Assembly: GCF_020164485.1 (NCBI RefSeq)
Contig: NZ_JAIQZA010000001.1
Location: 166,628-230,627, forward strand
Direction of reading: 5' to 3'
Length of the DNA stretch: 64,000 bases
From: Salegentibacter tibetensis
GTDB taxonomy: Bacteria; Bacteroidota; Bacteroidia; Flavobacteriales; Flavobacteriaceae
Numbering within the stretch: the stretch's first letter is position 1; each line of letters begins with the position of its first letter. The translations under genes and the position numbers were made by a program. The notes under the pieces are model-generated. The model was not told the origin of the DNA and did not search any database. It saw only the letters and a program-made list of their open reading frames with translations. Of this stretch, positions 8,786-17,050 are shown one piece after another.

Positions 8786-10231
8786 ATGGCATATACTGAA
8801 GATGACTTAAAAAAAGAGCTCGAAACTAAAGAATATGAGTATGGGTTTTATACCGATATTGAATCGGATACATTTCCCGTGGGATTAAATGAAGATATTG
8901 TTAGAGCGATCTCTAAAAAGAAAGAAGAACCCGAATGGATGACCGAATGGCGATTGGAAGCATATCGCCATTGGGAAACTATGAAAGAGCCGGAATGGGC
9001 CAATGTACATTACGAAAAGCCTAATTTTCAGAACATTTCTTACTATTCGGCCCCCAACAAAAAACCGAAATATGATAGTTTAGATGAAGTAGATCCGGAA
9101 TTGTTGGATACCTTCAAAAAGCTGGGTATTTCTGTAGATGAGCAGAAAAAACTTGCCGGCGTTGCCGTAGATATCGTTATGGACTCTGTTTCGGTAACCA
9201 CTACATTCAAGAAAACTTTAGCTGAAAAAGGAATTATTTTCTGTTCTATTTCTGAAGCAATAAGGGAACATCCTGAGCTTGTAAAGAAATATATTGGCTC
9301 GGTAGTCCCTAAAACGGACAATTTCTATGCGGCATTAAATTCCGCAGTATTTAGTGATGGTTCATTTTGCTACATTCCAAAAGGCGTAAGATGCCCAATG
9401 GAACTTTCAACTTATTTTAGAATTAACCAGGCCGGCACCGGGCAATTTGAGCGGACGCTTGTTGTTGCAGAGCCGGGAAGTTATGTAAGCTATCTTGAAG
9501 GTTGTACAGCACCAACCCGTGATGAAAATCAATTGCACGCGGCGGTTGTAGAATTGGTTGCAATGGACGACGCCGAAATTAAATACAGTACCGTACAAAA
9601 CTGGTTTCCGGGAAGTAAGGAAGGTAAAGGCGGAGTTTACAACTTCGTAACTAAACGTGGAATTTGCGAAAAAGGAGCGAAGATTTCCTGGACGCAGGTT
9701 GAAACCGGATCGGCAGTAACCTGGAAATATCCTTCCTGTATCTTAAAAGGAGATAATTCAATCGGAGAATTTTATTCCATCGCGGTTACCAACAATCACC
9801 AGCAGGCAGATACCGGTACAAAAATGGTCCACCTTGGCAAAAACACCAAAAGTACCATTATCTCCAAAGGAATCTCGGCAGGACAATCGCAAAACTCTTA
9901 CCGGGGATTAGTACAGATAAATGGAAGAGCACAAAATGCCCGTAACTTTTCGCAATGTGATTCCCTTTTAATGGGGAATAAATGTGGTGCGCATACCTTC
10001 CCATATATTGAAGTTAAAAACAAAACCGGCCAGGTAGAACACGAGGCTACCACCAGTAAAATTGGGGAAGACCAGATTTTTTACTGTAACCAGCGTGGTA
10101 TTGATACCGAAAAAGCTATCGCCCTTATTGTAAATGGGTTTAGCAAAGAAGTGTTGAACAAATTACCTATGGAGTTTGCTGTGGAAGCACAAAAACTATT
10201 AGAAATTTCCCTTGAAGGATCTGTGGGATAA
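8786..10231 (+). CDS. sufB: Fe-S cluster scaffold protein SufB
   Basis: SufB is the scaffold subunit of the SufBC2D complex on which Fe-S clusters are built from SufE-delivered sulfur. At 481 residues it has the normal length. Motifs typical of the family are [20 protein letters not shown], the conserved core [20 protein letters not shown], and the C-terminal [18 protein letters not shown] and [14 protein letters not shown] segments. It lies between sufA and a small lipoprotein gene whose ATG at 10256 follows 24 bases after its stop. Confidence 0.97.
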   Translation: MAYTEDDLKKELETKEYEYGFYTDIESDTFPVGLNEDIVRAISKKKEEPEWMTEWRLEAYRHWETMKEPEWANVHYEKPNFQNISYYSAPNKKPKYDSLDEVDPELLDTFKKLGISVDEQKKLAGVAVDIVMDSVSVTTTFKKTLAEKGIIFCSISEAIREHPELVKKYIGSVVPKTDNFYAALNSAVFSDGSFCYIPKGVRCPMELSTYFRINQAGTGQFERTLVVAEPGSYVSYLEGCTAPTRDENQLHAAVVELVAMDDAEIKYSTVQNWFPGSKEGKGGVYNFVTKRGICEKGAKISWTQVETGSAVTWKYPSCILKGDNSIGEFYSIAVTNNHQQADTGTKMVHLGKNTKSTIISKGISAGQSQNSYRGLVQINGRAQNARNFSQCDSLLMGNKCGAHTFPYIEVKNKTGQVEHEATTSKIGEDQIFYCNQRGIDTEKAIALIVNGFSKEVLNKLPMEFAVEAQKLLEISLEGSVG

Positions 10232-10255
10232 ACAGGGAAAATGAAGATTGAACAA

Positions 10256-10645
10256 ATGAAGAAGTTTTTGCTAATCCTTAGCCTTGCCGTTACGGCTTTT
10301 TCCTGCCAGGACGAAGGCCGCCAGGATCTTATGAATCAACCTGAAACAGAAAAAATTCCCGATAGCATTCAAACGCTGACCGGGGAAATTATCTATGCAG
10401 GAGATGCTGCAATTCTAAGGGGAAGCGATTTTGTTTACGGCGTAACCATAGATTCGATGTCTAAAGTACTCGCCGAACAAATACGTCCATTTCAGAAAGA
10501 AGAGTTTGATATGGTTACGGTAAAAGTGAGAGGAAAGATTGTTCCAAACCTCAGACAAATAGGTTGGGACGAGAATATAGAAATAAGAGAAATTTTAGAA
10601 ATTCCGGATACTGTAAAGGTTCCGGAACAACAAAAAGAAGAATAA
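10256..10645 (+). CDS. Small lipoprotein embedded in the suf operon
   Basis: This 129-residue protein begins MKKFLLILSLAVTAFSC, a lipoprotein signal with the lipidated cysteine at position 17; the ATG at 10256 is preferred over the one at 10241, which adds five residues before the signal. The mature part is acidic with no domain I can name; the segment with WDENIEIREIL resembles a small beta fold. It sits between sufB and sufC in the same orientation with short spacers, so it should be cotranscribed with cytoplasmic Fe-S assembly genes although it is itself exported. Function unknown. Confidence 0.75.
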   Translation: MKKFLLILSLAVTAFSCQDEGRQDLMNQPETEKIPDSIQTLTGEIIYAGDAAILRGSDFVYGVTIDSMSKVLAEQIRPFQKEEFDMVTVKVRGKIVPNLRQIGWDENIEIREILEIPDTVKVPEQQKEE

Positions 10646-10652
10646 TAAACCA

Positions 10653-10672
10653 ATCCCGGTTTTAATCGGGAT
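10653..10672 (+). other. Small hairpin between lipoprotein gene and sufC
   Basis: ATCCCG (10653-10658) pairs with CGGGAT (10667-10672) without a following T-run. It may influence mRNA stability or partial termination inside the suf operon. Confidence 0.35.
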
Positions 10673-10687
10673 GCATACATAGAATTT

Positions 10688-11440
10688 ATGCTAAAAGTAA
10701 AGAATTTACACGCAACGATAGAAGGTAAGGAAATCCTAAAAGGAATTAATCTTGAAATTAATCCGGGAGAAGTTCACGCTATTATGGGACCCAACGGTTC
10801 AGGAAAAAGCACACTTTCTTCGGTAATTGCCGGGAAAGAAGAATTTGAACAAACTGAAGGAGAAATCCTTTTTGAAAACACAGAGATTTCAGAAATGGAT
10901 CCTGAAGAAAGAGCTCATAAAGGCATCTTTCTTTCTTTTCAATATCCGGTGGAAATTCCAGGAGTTTCGGTTACCAATTTTATGAAAACCGCGATTAACG
11001 CCCATAGAAAAGCCAACGGACTTGAAGATATGCCGGCTAATGAAATGTTGAAAAAGATTCGCGAGAAATCTGAAAGTTTGGAAATTGACCGTAAATTCCT
11101 ATCCAGATCTCTAAACGATGGATTTTCAGGAGGAGAGAAGAAAAGAAACGAGATTTTCCAGATGGCTATGTTAGAGCCAAAATTAGCTATTCTTGATGAA
11201 ACCGATTCAGGTTTGGATATTGATGCGCTAAAAATTGTTGCCGACGGAGTGAACAAATTAAGAAGCAAAGACAATGCGGTATTGCTAATTACTCACTACC
11301 AGCGTTTGCTTAATTATATCGTACCAGATGTGGTTCACGTAATGATAGACGGTCAAATTGTGAAATCTGGCGGAAAAGAACTTGCTCTCGAGCTAGAGGA
11401 AAGAGGTTATGAATGGGTAAAAGCTGAAAAAGCAGTTTAA
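10688..11440 (+). CDS. sufC: SUF ATPase SufC
   Basis: SufC is the soluble ABC-type ATPase that drives conformational change of SufB and SufD during cluster assembly. The 250-residue protein has the Walker A GPNGSGKSTLSS (about residues 35-46), the ABC signature FSGGEKKRNE, the Walker B LAILDETDSGLDID with the SufC-typical ETDSGLD sequence, and the switch histidine in LLITHYQRLL. It is followed after 94 bases, containing two small hairpins, by sufD. Confidence 0.97.
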   Translation: MLKVKNLHATIEGKEILKGINLEINPGEVHAIMGPNGSGKSTLSSVIAGKEEFEQTEGEILFENTEISEMDPEERAHKGIFLSFQYPVEIPGVSVTNFMKTAINAHRKANGLEDMPANEMLKKIREKSESLEIDRKFLSRSLNDGFSGGEKKRNEIFQMAMLEPKLAILDETDSGLDIDALKIVADGVNKLRSKDNAVLLITHYQRLLNYIVPDVVHVMIDGQIVKSGGKELALELEERGYEWVKAEKAV

Positions 11441-11498
11441 AAACTTATTCCGAAAAGAAAGTAAGAAAAGCTATTTGGTCTTTTAAAGACTGGCAAAG

Positions 11499-11518
11499 TT
11501 TCCCGCCTACACGGGAAA
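11499..11518 (+). other. Small hairpin between sufC and sufD
   Basis: TTTCCCG (11499-11505) pairs with CGGGAAA (11512-11518). A second palindrome, GTCTTTTAAAGAC, lies just upstream at 11479-11491. There is no T-run, so RNA processing or stability is more likely than termination. Confidence 0.35.
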
Positions 11519-11534
11519 GACAAAATATAGTATA

Positions 11535-12851
11535 ATGGAATTAAAAGAGAAATTAGTATCATCTTTCCTGGCTTTTGAAGAAGAGTACACAGGAGCCAAC
11601 GATGATCTTCATAAAATAAGAAATCAGGCGATTAAGGATTTCGAAACTATAGGTTTCCCAAGCCGAAAGGAAGAAGATTACAAATACACTTCCCTAAAAT
11701 CGGTTTTGAAAGAAAACTACAGTCTTTTTCCGAAGAAGGAAAACACTATAGAATACAAAGACATTAAAAAGTACCTTATCCACGAGATAGATACTTATGA
11801 TCTGGTGTTTATAGATGGTATTTACTCATCGCACTTATCCAGCACTACACACGATAAGATTGATGTTTGTCTAATGTCATCGGCCTTGAATAAAGATCTT
11901 TACAAGCCGGTAATTGATAATTATTTCAATAAAATTGCTCCAAAAAACGGGCTAAATGCGTTGAATACTGCTTTTACTAAAGAAGGGGCATTTATCCATA
12001 TTCACAAAAATACAATGGCCGATAAACCAATCCAGATTATTAATTTCTCTACCGGAAATGAATCATCTTTATTGCTACAGCCCCGTAATTTAATCGTGGT
12101 AGACGAGAATTCTCATTGCCAGATTATTGAGAGACATCAGAGTTTAACCGAGCATCCGGTACTTACCAATTCGGTTACTGAAATATTTGCCGATAAACGT
12201 GCTATCGTAGATTATTATAAGATTCAGAACGATAAACTTTCTGCTTCTTTAATAGATAATACTTACATCCAACAGAAATCTGAAAGTTTCTGCTCGGTAC
12301 ACACTTTTTCTTTCGGCGGAAAATTAACCCGAAACAACCTTAACTTCTACCAAAGAGGGGAACGTATAGATTCAACAATGAAAGGTGTGACCATAATTGA
12401 AGGGAAACAACACGTAGACCATAATACTTTGGTACATCATATCGAACCAAATTGTGAATCCCACCAGGATTACAAAGGTATTTTTGATGAAAAATCGGTT
12501 GGTGTTTTTAACGGTAAAGTGGTTGTTGAAAAAGAAGCGCAAAAAACAAACGCATATCAGTCTAACAATAATATTTTATTAGACGATAAGGCAACCATAA
12601 ACTCAAAACCTCAGCTGGAAATTTTTGCAGATGATGTAAAATGTAGCCACGGTTGTACAATTGGTCAGTTAGATGAAGAAGCTTTATTTTATCTTCAGTC
12701 TCGTGGAATCCCAAGAAAAGAAGCAGGCGGACTTTTAATGTACGCTTTTGCCAACAATGTACTGGAAAGTGTGAAAATTCCGGAGATTAAAAAGAGAATC
12801 AATAAACTTATAGCCCTTAAGCTGGGTGTAGAATTAGGATTCAATCTATAA
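11535..12851 (+). CDS. sufD: Fe-S cluster assembly protein SufD
   Basis: SufD is the SufB paralogue that completes the SufBC2D scaffold and helps iron entry. The 438-residue protein has the family's N-terminal helical segment (FPSRKEEDYKYTSLK) and the C-terminal beta-helix core with NNNILLDDKATINSKPQLEI, the conserved DDVKCSHGCTIGQLDEEALFY and the SRGIPRKEA motif. It is shorter and more divergent than SufB, as expected. sufS begins 48 bases after its stop. Confidence 0.95.
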   Translation: MELKEKLVSSFLAFEEEYTGANDDLHKIRNQAIKDFETIGFPSRKEEDYKYTSLKSVLKENYSLFPKKENTIEYKDIKKYLIHEIDTYDLVFIDGIYSSHLSSTTHDKIDVCLMSSALNKDLYKPVIDNYFNKIAPKNGLNALNTAFTKEGAFIHIHKNTMADKPIQIINFSTGNESSLLLQPRNLIVVDENSHCQIIERHQSLTEHPVLTNSVTEIFADKRAIVDYYKIQNDKLSASLIDNTYIQQKSESFCSVHTFSFGGKLTRNNLNFYQRGERIDSTMKGVTIIEGKQHVDHNTLVHHIEPNCESHQDYKGIFDEKSVGVFNGKVVVEKEAQKTNAYQSNNNILLDDKATINSKPQLEIFADDVKCSHGCTIGQLDEEALFYLQSRGIPRKEAGGLLMYAFANNVLESVKIPEIKKRINKLIALKLGVELGFNL

Positions 12852-12899
12852 ATCGCTATTTAAAGTAGCATTAAATGGAATCCTCAAATCAGTATAAAA

Positions 12900-14138
12900 A
12901 TGAGCATTGCTACTAATAATATAGCTTTTAACGTTGAAGAAATCAGAAAAGACTTCCCTATCCTGAATAGGGAAGTTAATGGTTATCCGCTGGTTTACCT
13001 GGATAATGCAGCCACTTCGCAAACTCCAAAACAGGTAATGGATGCGATCGTAGATTATTATTCTAACTACAATGCCAACATTCACCGCGGTGTGCACAGC
13101 CTATCACAGGAAGCAACCGATAAATATGAAGGTGCCAGAAAAAAAATTCAGCAACACTTTAATGCTGAAAAAACGCACGAAATCATTTTTACTTCAGGCA
13201 CCACTCACGGAATCAATCTCGTGGCAAGTGGCTTCGCTTCTATTTTGAAAAAAGGTGATGAAATTTGGGTTTCAGCATTAGAGCATCATTCCAATATTGT
13301 GCCCTGGCAAATGCTTTGCGAAAAGACGGGAGCTATCCTGAAGGTTATTCCTATGAATGAGCAGGGAGAACTCATTTATGAATCTTTTGAAGAATTGCTT
13401 TCAGAAAAGACAAAAATGGTTTTTCTAAATCACGTTTCAAATGCTTTGGGGACAATAAATCCTATTAAAAAGATCATAGATAAAGCCCACGAAAAAGGCG
13501 CAGCCGTTTTAATCGACGGCGCACAGGCAGCCCCCCATATTAAAGCAGATGTTCAGGCCCTGGATGTTGATTTTTACGTGGTTTCTGCCCATAAAATGTG
13601 TGGTCCAACAGGAGTTGGAGTTTTGTATGGAAAAGAAGAATGGCTCAATAAACTTCCGCCCTATCAGGGTGGCGGCGAGATGATCGCTACGGTTAGTTTT
13701 GAAAAAACTACTTATGCTGAACTTCCGCATAAATTTGAAGCTGGTACACCAAATATTTGTGGCGGTATCGCTTTTGGCGCTGCCATAGATTATATGAACG
13801 CTATAGGGTTTGAAGCCATTGCCCGCTATGAAGAAGAACTGTTGGATTATGCCACTATAAAACTTCAGGAAATTGAGGGAATGAAACTTTACGGAACGTC
13901 GAGAGAAAAAACCGCTGTAATTTCTTTTAATATTGAAAGCCTTCATCCGTATGATATTGGCACACTTCTCGACAAAATGGGTATAGCTGTAAGAACCGGA
14001 CACCATTGCGCACAGCCTATTATGGATTTTTATAAGATTCCGGGCACGGTAAGGGCTTCTTTTTCGTTTTACAATACAAAAGAAGAGATTAACCGATTTA
14101 TTGAAGCGGTTAAAAAAGCTAAATCAATGCTCTCGTAA
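12900..14138 (+). CDS. sufS: Cysteine desulfurase SufS
   Basis: SufS is the PLP-dependent group II desulfurase that takes sulfur from L-cysteine and hands the persulfide to SufE. The 412-residue protein shows LDNAATSQTP near the N-terminus, SALEHHSNIVPW, the PLP lysine in VSAHKMCGPTGVG and the active-site cysteine in RTGHHCAQPIMDFY, which lacks the long flexible loop of group I enzymes (IscS/NifS). It starts 48 bases after sufD and is followed by a META-domain lipoprotein 10 bases later. Confidence 0.97.
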   Translation: MSIATNNIAFNVEEIRKDFPILNREVNGYPLVYLDNAATSQTPKQVMDAIVDYYSNYNANIHRGVHSLSQEATDKYEGARKKIQQHFNAEKTHEIIFTSGTTHGINLVASGFASILKKGDEIWVSALEHHSNIVPWQMLCEKTGAILKVIPMNEQGELIYESFEELLSEKTKMVFLNHVSNALGTINPIKKIIDKAHEKGAAVLIDGAQAAPHIKADVQALDVDFYVVSAHKMCGPTGVGVLYGKEEWLNKLPPYQGGGEMIATVSFEKTTYAELPHKFEAGTPNICGGIAFGAAIDYMNAIGFEAIARYEEELLDYATIKLQEIEGMKLYGTSREKTAVISFNIESLHPYDIGTLLDKMGIAVRTGHHCAQPIMDFYKIPGTVRASFSFYNTKEEINRFIEAVKKAKSMLS

Positions 14139-14148
14139 ATAGTAAAAG

Positions 14149-14577
14149 ATGAAGAAAATCTTACTCTTAATCAGTGCGTTCGTAATTGTTTCCTGCGGAA
14201 ATTCAGAAGAGAAAATTTCAGAAGATCCTGCAGATTTAAAATCCCTTAAGGGCGACTATGAATTACTGGAAATGGATGGGGAAGATATTTCTTCCGAAGG
14301 ATTTATTTTAATTTTTAATGGAGAAGAACAAATACTTTCAGGAAAAACCGGTTGCAATAATTTTGTAGCGACTTATAAAATTGAAGATTCAATTGTGAAA
14401 TTCAATCCGCCGCTGGGAACAAAAATGTACTGCGAAGGGCAAATGGAATATGAAGAGATTTTTGGAGAGGTAATTCCGGAGATCAGAAATGTTAGAATTA
14501 GCGATAAAGATTTAATATTTTTATCTGGAGAAAATCAGGAACTTTTAAACCTGCAAAAAACAGAAGACAGTGAGTAA
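14149..14577 (+). CDS. META-domain (HslJ-like) lipoprotein in the suf operon
   Basis: This 142-residue protein has a lipoprotein signal with cysteine 16 (MKKILLLISAFVIVSC) and a META domain from about residue 28: GDYELLEMDGEDIS, the characteristic TGCNNFVATYKI, and KFNPPLGTKMYCEGQMEYEE with the second conserved cysteine. META proteins include E. coli HslJ, linked to novobiocin resistance and outer-membrane stress; the mechanism is unknown. Its stop overlaps the start of sufE by eight bases, so it is firmly inside the suf transcript. Confidence 0.85.
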   Translation: MKKILLLISAFVIVSCGNSEEKISEDPADLKSLKGDYELLEMDGEDISSEGFILIFNGEEQILSGKTGCNNFVATYKIEDSIVKFNPPLGTKMYCEGQMEYEEIFGEVIPEIRNVRISDKDLIFLSGENQELLNLQKTEDSE

Positions 14578-14998
14578 GACGATACAGGAAATACAGGAAG
14601 AAATTGTAGACGAGTTCGCGATGTTCGACGACTGGATGCAGCGTTATGAATATATGATAGAACTTGGCAAAGCACTTCCTTTAATTGACGAAAAGTACAA
14701 AATTGACGAAAACCTTATTAAAGGATGTCAAAGCAAAGTGTGGGTTCACGCTGAACTGGAAGATGAAAAACTGGTTTTTACCGCAGATAGTGACGCGATA
14801 ATCACCAAAGGAATAGTGGCCATTTTAATAAGGGCTTTTTCCAATCATCATCCTTCAGCAATAATTGAAGCCAACACGAAATTTATTGATGATATTGGCC
14901 TTAAAGAGCATTTGTCTCCTACCCGCGCCAATGGTTTGGTGAGTATGATCAAACAACTTAAAATGTATGCCGTGGCATACCAAACACAACTCAATTAA
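14570..14998 (+). CDS. sufE: Sulfur acceptor protein SufE
   Basis: SufE takes persulfide sulfur from SufS, stimulating its activity, and transfers it to SufB. The 142-residue protein has the acceptor cysteine at position 53 in LIKGCQSKVW and the family's C-terminal LSPTRANGLVSMIKQLK. The start is GTG or ATG-like within the overlap with the META gene (the protein reads MSKTIQEIQEE), and the downstream gene begins one base after its stop. Confidence 0.95.
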   Translation: MSKTIQEIQEEIVDEFAMFDDWMQRYEYMIELGKALPLIDEKYKIDENLIKGCQSKVWVHAELEDEKLVFTADSDAIITKGIVAILIRAFSNHHPSAIIEANTKFIDDIGLKEHLSPTRANGLVSMIKQLKMYAVAYQTQLN

Positions 14999-14999
14999 G

Positions 15000-15323
15000 A
15001 TGGAAAAAGAAATAAACACCGAGGAATTAGGAGAAAAGATCGTAAAGGTTTTAAAAACCATTTATGATCCTGAAATTCCAGTAGATATATACGAATTAGG
15101 ACTTATTTACGATGTAATGGTAAATACCGATTACGAGGTGAAAATCCTAATGACCCTAACCACACCAAACTGCCCGGTAGCCGAAAGTTTACCACAGGAA
15201 GTAAAGGAGAGAGTGGCTTCTATAGATACGGTTAAAGATGCCGAGGTAGAGATCACTTTCGATCCGCCGTGGAATCAGGACCTTATTAGCGAAGAAGCAA
15301 AACTGGAATTGGGACTTTTATAA
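15000..15323 (+). CDS. sufT: MIP18/DUF59 family protein SufT
   Basis: This 107-residue MIP18-family (DUF59) protein acts as an accessory factor in Fe-S cluster assembly or delivery. Family features seen are TIYDPEIPVDIYELGLIYDV, the conserved cysteine in TTPNCPVAESLP and the C-terminal FDPPWNQDLISEEAKLELG. The ATG at 15000 (MEKEINTEEL) is the correct start; the frame extends 11 codons upstream into sufE. Position directly after sufE fits the SufT assignment rather than the phenylacetate PaaD paralogue. Confidence 0.9.
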   Translation: MEKEINTEELGEKIVKVLKTIYDPEIPVDIYELGLIYDVMVNTDYEVKILMTLTTPNCPVAESLPQEVKERVASIDTVKDAEVEITFDPPWNQDLISEEAKLELGLL

Positions 15324-15326
15324 AAA

Positions 15327-15353
15327 AGCCCCTAACCCCCTATGGGGAAATTA
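15327..15353. repeat. Short C-rich/G-rich repeat, family C, copy 1
   Basis: The core CCCCTAACCCCCTATGGGG forms a short CCCC...GGGG dyad. A related sequence lies at 25025-25056. It separates sufT from the DUF2480 gene and could be a weak hairpin. Confidence 0.5.
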
Positions 15354-15409
15354 AAACTTTAGCTTCAAAAATTATATAAATCAATAACTTTTAACTCTTA
15401 ACTTCATTT

Positions 15410-15922
15410 ATGGCTGAGGAAATAGTAAACCGGATAGCCAACAGCAAACTTATCACCTTTAACCTTGAGGATTATTATCCTGAAGGGGAACGCGTTTTGT
15501 TTGATATAAAAGACTGGCTCCTGGAAGGTTTTGTATTGCGCGAGGGGGAATTTAGGGAACAGGCAAAAAATCACGATTGGAGCCTATACGAAGGCAAATA
15601 CCTAGCCCTTACCTGCTCCAGCGATGCGATAATCCCGGCCTGGGCATTTATGTTACTGGCCATTTATTTGCAGCCTTATGCAAAAAAAGTGATAACTGGA
15701 GACCTGGAAACCCTGGAAACGGTTCTATATACCGAAGTCATTCAAAAAATGGACCTGAGCAAATTTCAGGACAAACCCGTGATCATTAAGGGTTGTTCCC
15801 ATAAGCCGGTTCCAAAAAATGCCTATTTACTTTTAATAGAAAAACTACAACCTGTAGTTAAAAGTTTAATGTATGGCGAGGCCTGCTCGTCGGTACCTTT
15901 GTATAAAAAACCAAAAAAATAA
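15410..15922 (+). CDS. DUF2480 family protein
   Basis: This 170-residue cytoplasmic protein belongs to DUF2480, a family I know essentially only from Bacteroidota, where it regularly sits at the end of suf loci. Visible conserved segments are LEDYYPEGERVLFDIKDWL, a CSSDAIIPAWAFMLL stretch and the C-terminal cysteines in VIIKGCSHKPVP and YGEACSSVPLYKK. The conserved cysteines and the location suggest a link to Fe-S assembly, but that is inference; no activity is known to me. The next gene starts two bases after the stop. Confidence 0.88.
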   Translation: MAEEIVNRIANSKLITFNLEDYYPEGERVLFDIKDWLLEGFVLREGEFREQAKNHDWSLYEGKYLALTCSSDAIIPAWAFMLLAIYLQPYAKKVITGDLETLETVLYTEVIQKMDLSKFQDKPVIIKGCSHKPVPKNAYLLLIEKLQPVVKSLMYGEACSSVPLYKKPKK

Positions 15923-15923
15923 G

Positions 15924-16817
15924 ATGAAGAAATTAGTACTTGCCCTCGCTTTGTTCAGCGGGGTTTTTAACGTTAATGCCCAGGAAGAGGAAGAAGAACA
16001 AAAAGAAGGATGGACTACAGAAGGAAATATTTCTTTACTTTTTAACCAATCGGCCTTTAATGATGAATGGACAGGTGGCGGAACCTCCAACCTGGCAGGA
16101 AACTTTCTTTTTAACTACGATTTCAATTACTTAAAAGACGATTTTACCTGGGATAGTAAAATATTATTAGACTACGGTCTTACCAAACAACAAGGTGATG
16201 ACTTTGCCCGAAAAACCAGTGATAGGTTGGAGTTCAATTCAATTGCTGGAAAACAGGTACAGGATTCCAACTGGTTTTATTCCCTTTTCTTAAATTTCAG
16301 GACACAAATAGCAAAAGGTTATAACTTTAGTGAAGATGCCGAAACCGGCCAAACCATAAGAACAGAATATACTAATTTCTTATCCCCAGCTTACCTTCAG
16401 TTTGGTCCCGGTATGTTATGGAAAAAAAGCGAGAATTTCTATGTGAATATTGCACCGGCTACCGGAAGGATGGTATTTGTAGATAAAGACTTCACCACCG
16501 CACCGGGCTATGTAGATGGCGATTATTTTGGCGTGGATGCCGATAAAGCAATGCGTTTTGAATTTGGTACTTCAGTTTCAGGATATGCTAAATTTAATAT
16601 TATTGAAAATGTTAAAATGGAGAATATGCTGAACCTCTATTCCAATTACCTGGAAGACACGAAAAATGTAGATATCGATTATACGATGAACATGAAAATG
16701 AAAATTAACGATTACCTCTCTACTAACCTTATTTTCCAGGCTATTTACGACGATAATGCCGTAAAAGGATTCCAGATTAGGGAAGTATTCGGTTTAGGGT
16801 TTAATTATGGGTTTTAA
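15924..16817 (+). CDS. DUF3078 family outer-membrane/secreted protein
   Basis: This 297-residue protein has a signal peptide (MKKLVLALALFSGVFNVNAQ, cleavage after NAQ) and an acidic run EEEEEQKEG just after it, followed by alternating aromatic/polar strands (WTTEGNISLLFNQSAFND, and a terminal FGLGFNYGF) typical of a beta-barrel. It matches DUF3078, a Bacteroidota family of unknown function. The start at 15924 is supported by the signal peptide; the frame extends upstream over the DUF2480 end. It is probably the last gene of the suf transcript, ahead of repeat A copy 2 and a terminator. Confidence 0.85.
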   Translation: MKKLVLALALFSGVFNVNAQEEEEEQKEGWTTEGNISLLFNQSAFNDEWTGGGTSNLAGNFLFNYDFNYLKDDFTWDSKILLDYGLTKQQGDDFARKTSDRLEFNSIAGKQVQDSNWFYSLFLNFRTQIAKGYNFSEDAETGQTIRTEYTNFLSPAYLQFGPGMLWKKSENFYVNIAPATGRMVFVDKDFTTAPGYVDGDYFGVDADKAMRFEFGTSVSGYAKFNIIENVKMENMLNLYSNYLEDTKNVDIDYTMNMKMKINDYLSTNLIFQAIYDDNAVKGFQIREVFGLGFNYGF

Positions 16818-16843
16818 ACATATTACAATAAACTAACCCGTAA

Positions 16844-16913
16844 CGTCATGCTGACTTATTTCAGCATCTATTATGATTTGAAATTTAGACACTGAAATAA
16901 ATTCAGCGTGACG
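16844..16913. repeat. Dispersed inverted repeat, family A, copy 2
   Basis: CGTCATGCTGACTTATTTCAG at the left is complementary, with few mismatches, to CTGAAATAAATTCAGCGTGACG at the right. The arrangement matches the copies at 4258 and 30877. Confidence 0.85.
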
Positions 16914-16938
16914 GTAAACAGACGATAAAATAAATATA

Positions 16939-16970
16939 ACCTGCCTTAATCCGGCAGGTCTTTTGTTTTT
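16939..16970 (+). terminator. Rho-independent terminator of the suf/DUF3078 transcript
   Basis: ACCTGCC (16939-16945) pairs with GGCAGGT (16953-16959), followed by CTTTTGTTTTT. Confidence 0.75.
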
Positions 16971-17037
16971 ATAAGATTTTTTAGTTAAATATATGTTGAA
17001 ATAATTTGCGCAAAAATCGCAGTAGCAATCTATTGTG

Positions 17038-17045
17038 TAACTTTG
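17038..17045 (+). promoter_or_regulatory. -7 element upstream of hflX
   Basis: TAACTTTG fits TAnnTTTG exactly and ends only five bases before the hflX ATG at 17051, which would make the transcript leaderless or nearly so. A TTTG at 17005-17008 is 29 bases upstream, further than usual. Confidence 0.45.
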
Positions 17046-17050
17046 TATTT

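Noticed and set aside
13509..14006. 165-codon minus-strand frame
   Set aside because: It lies wholly inside sufS on the opposite strand and has no start context or family resemblance.
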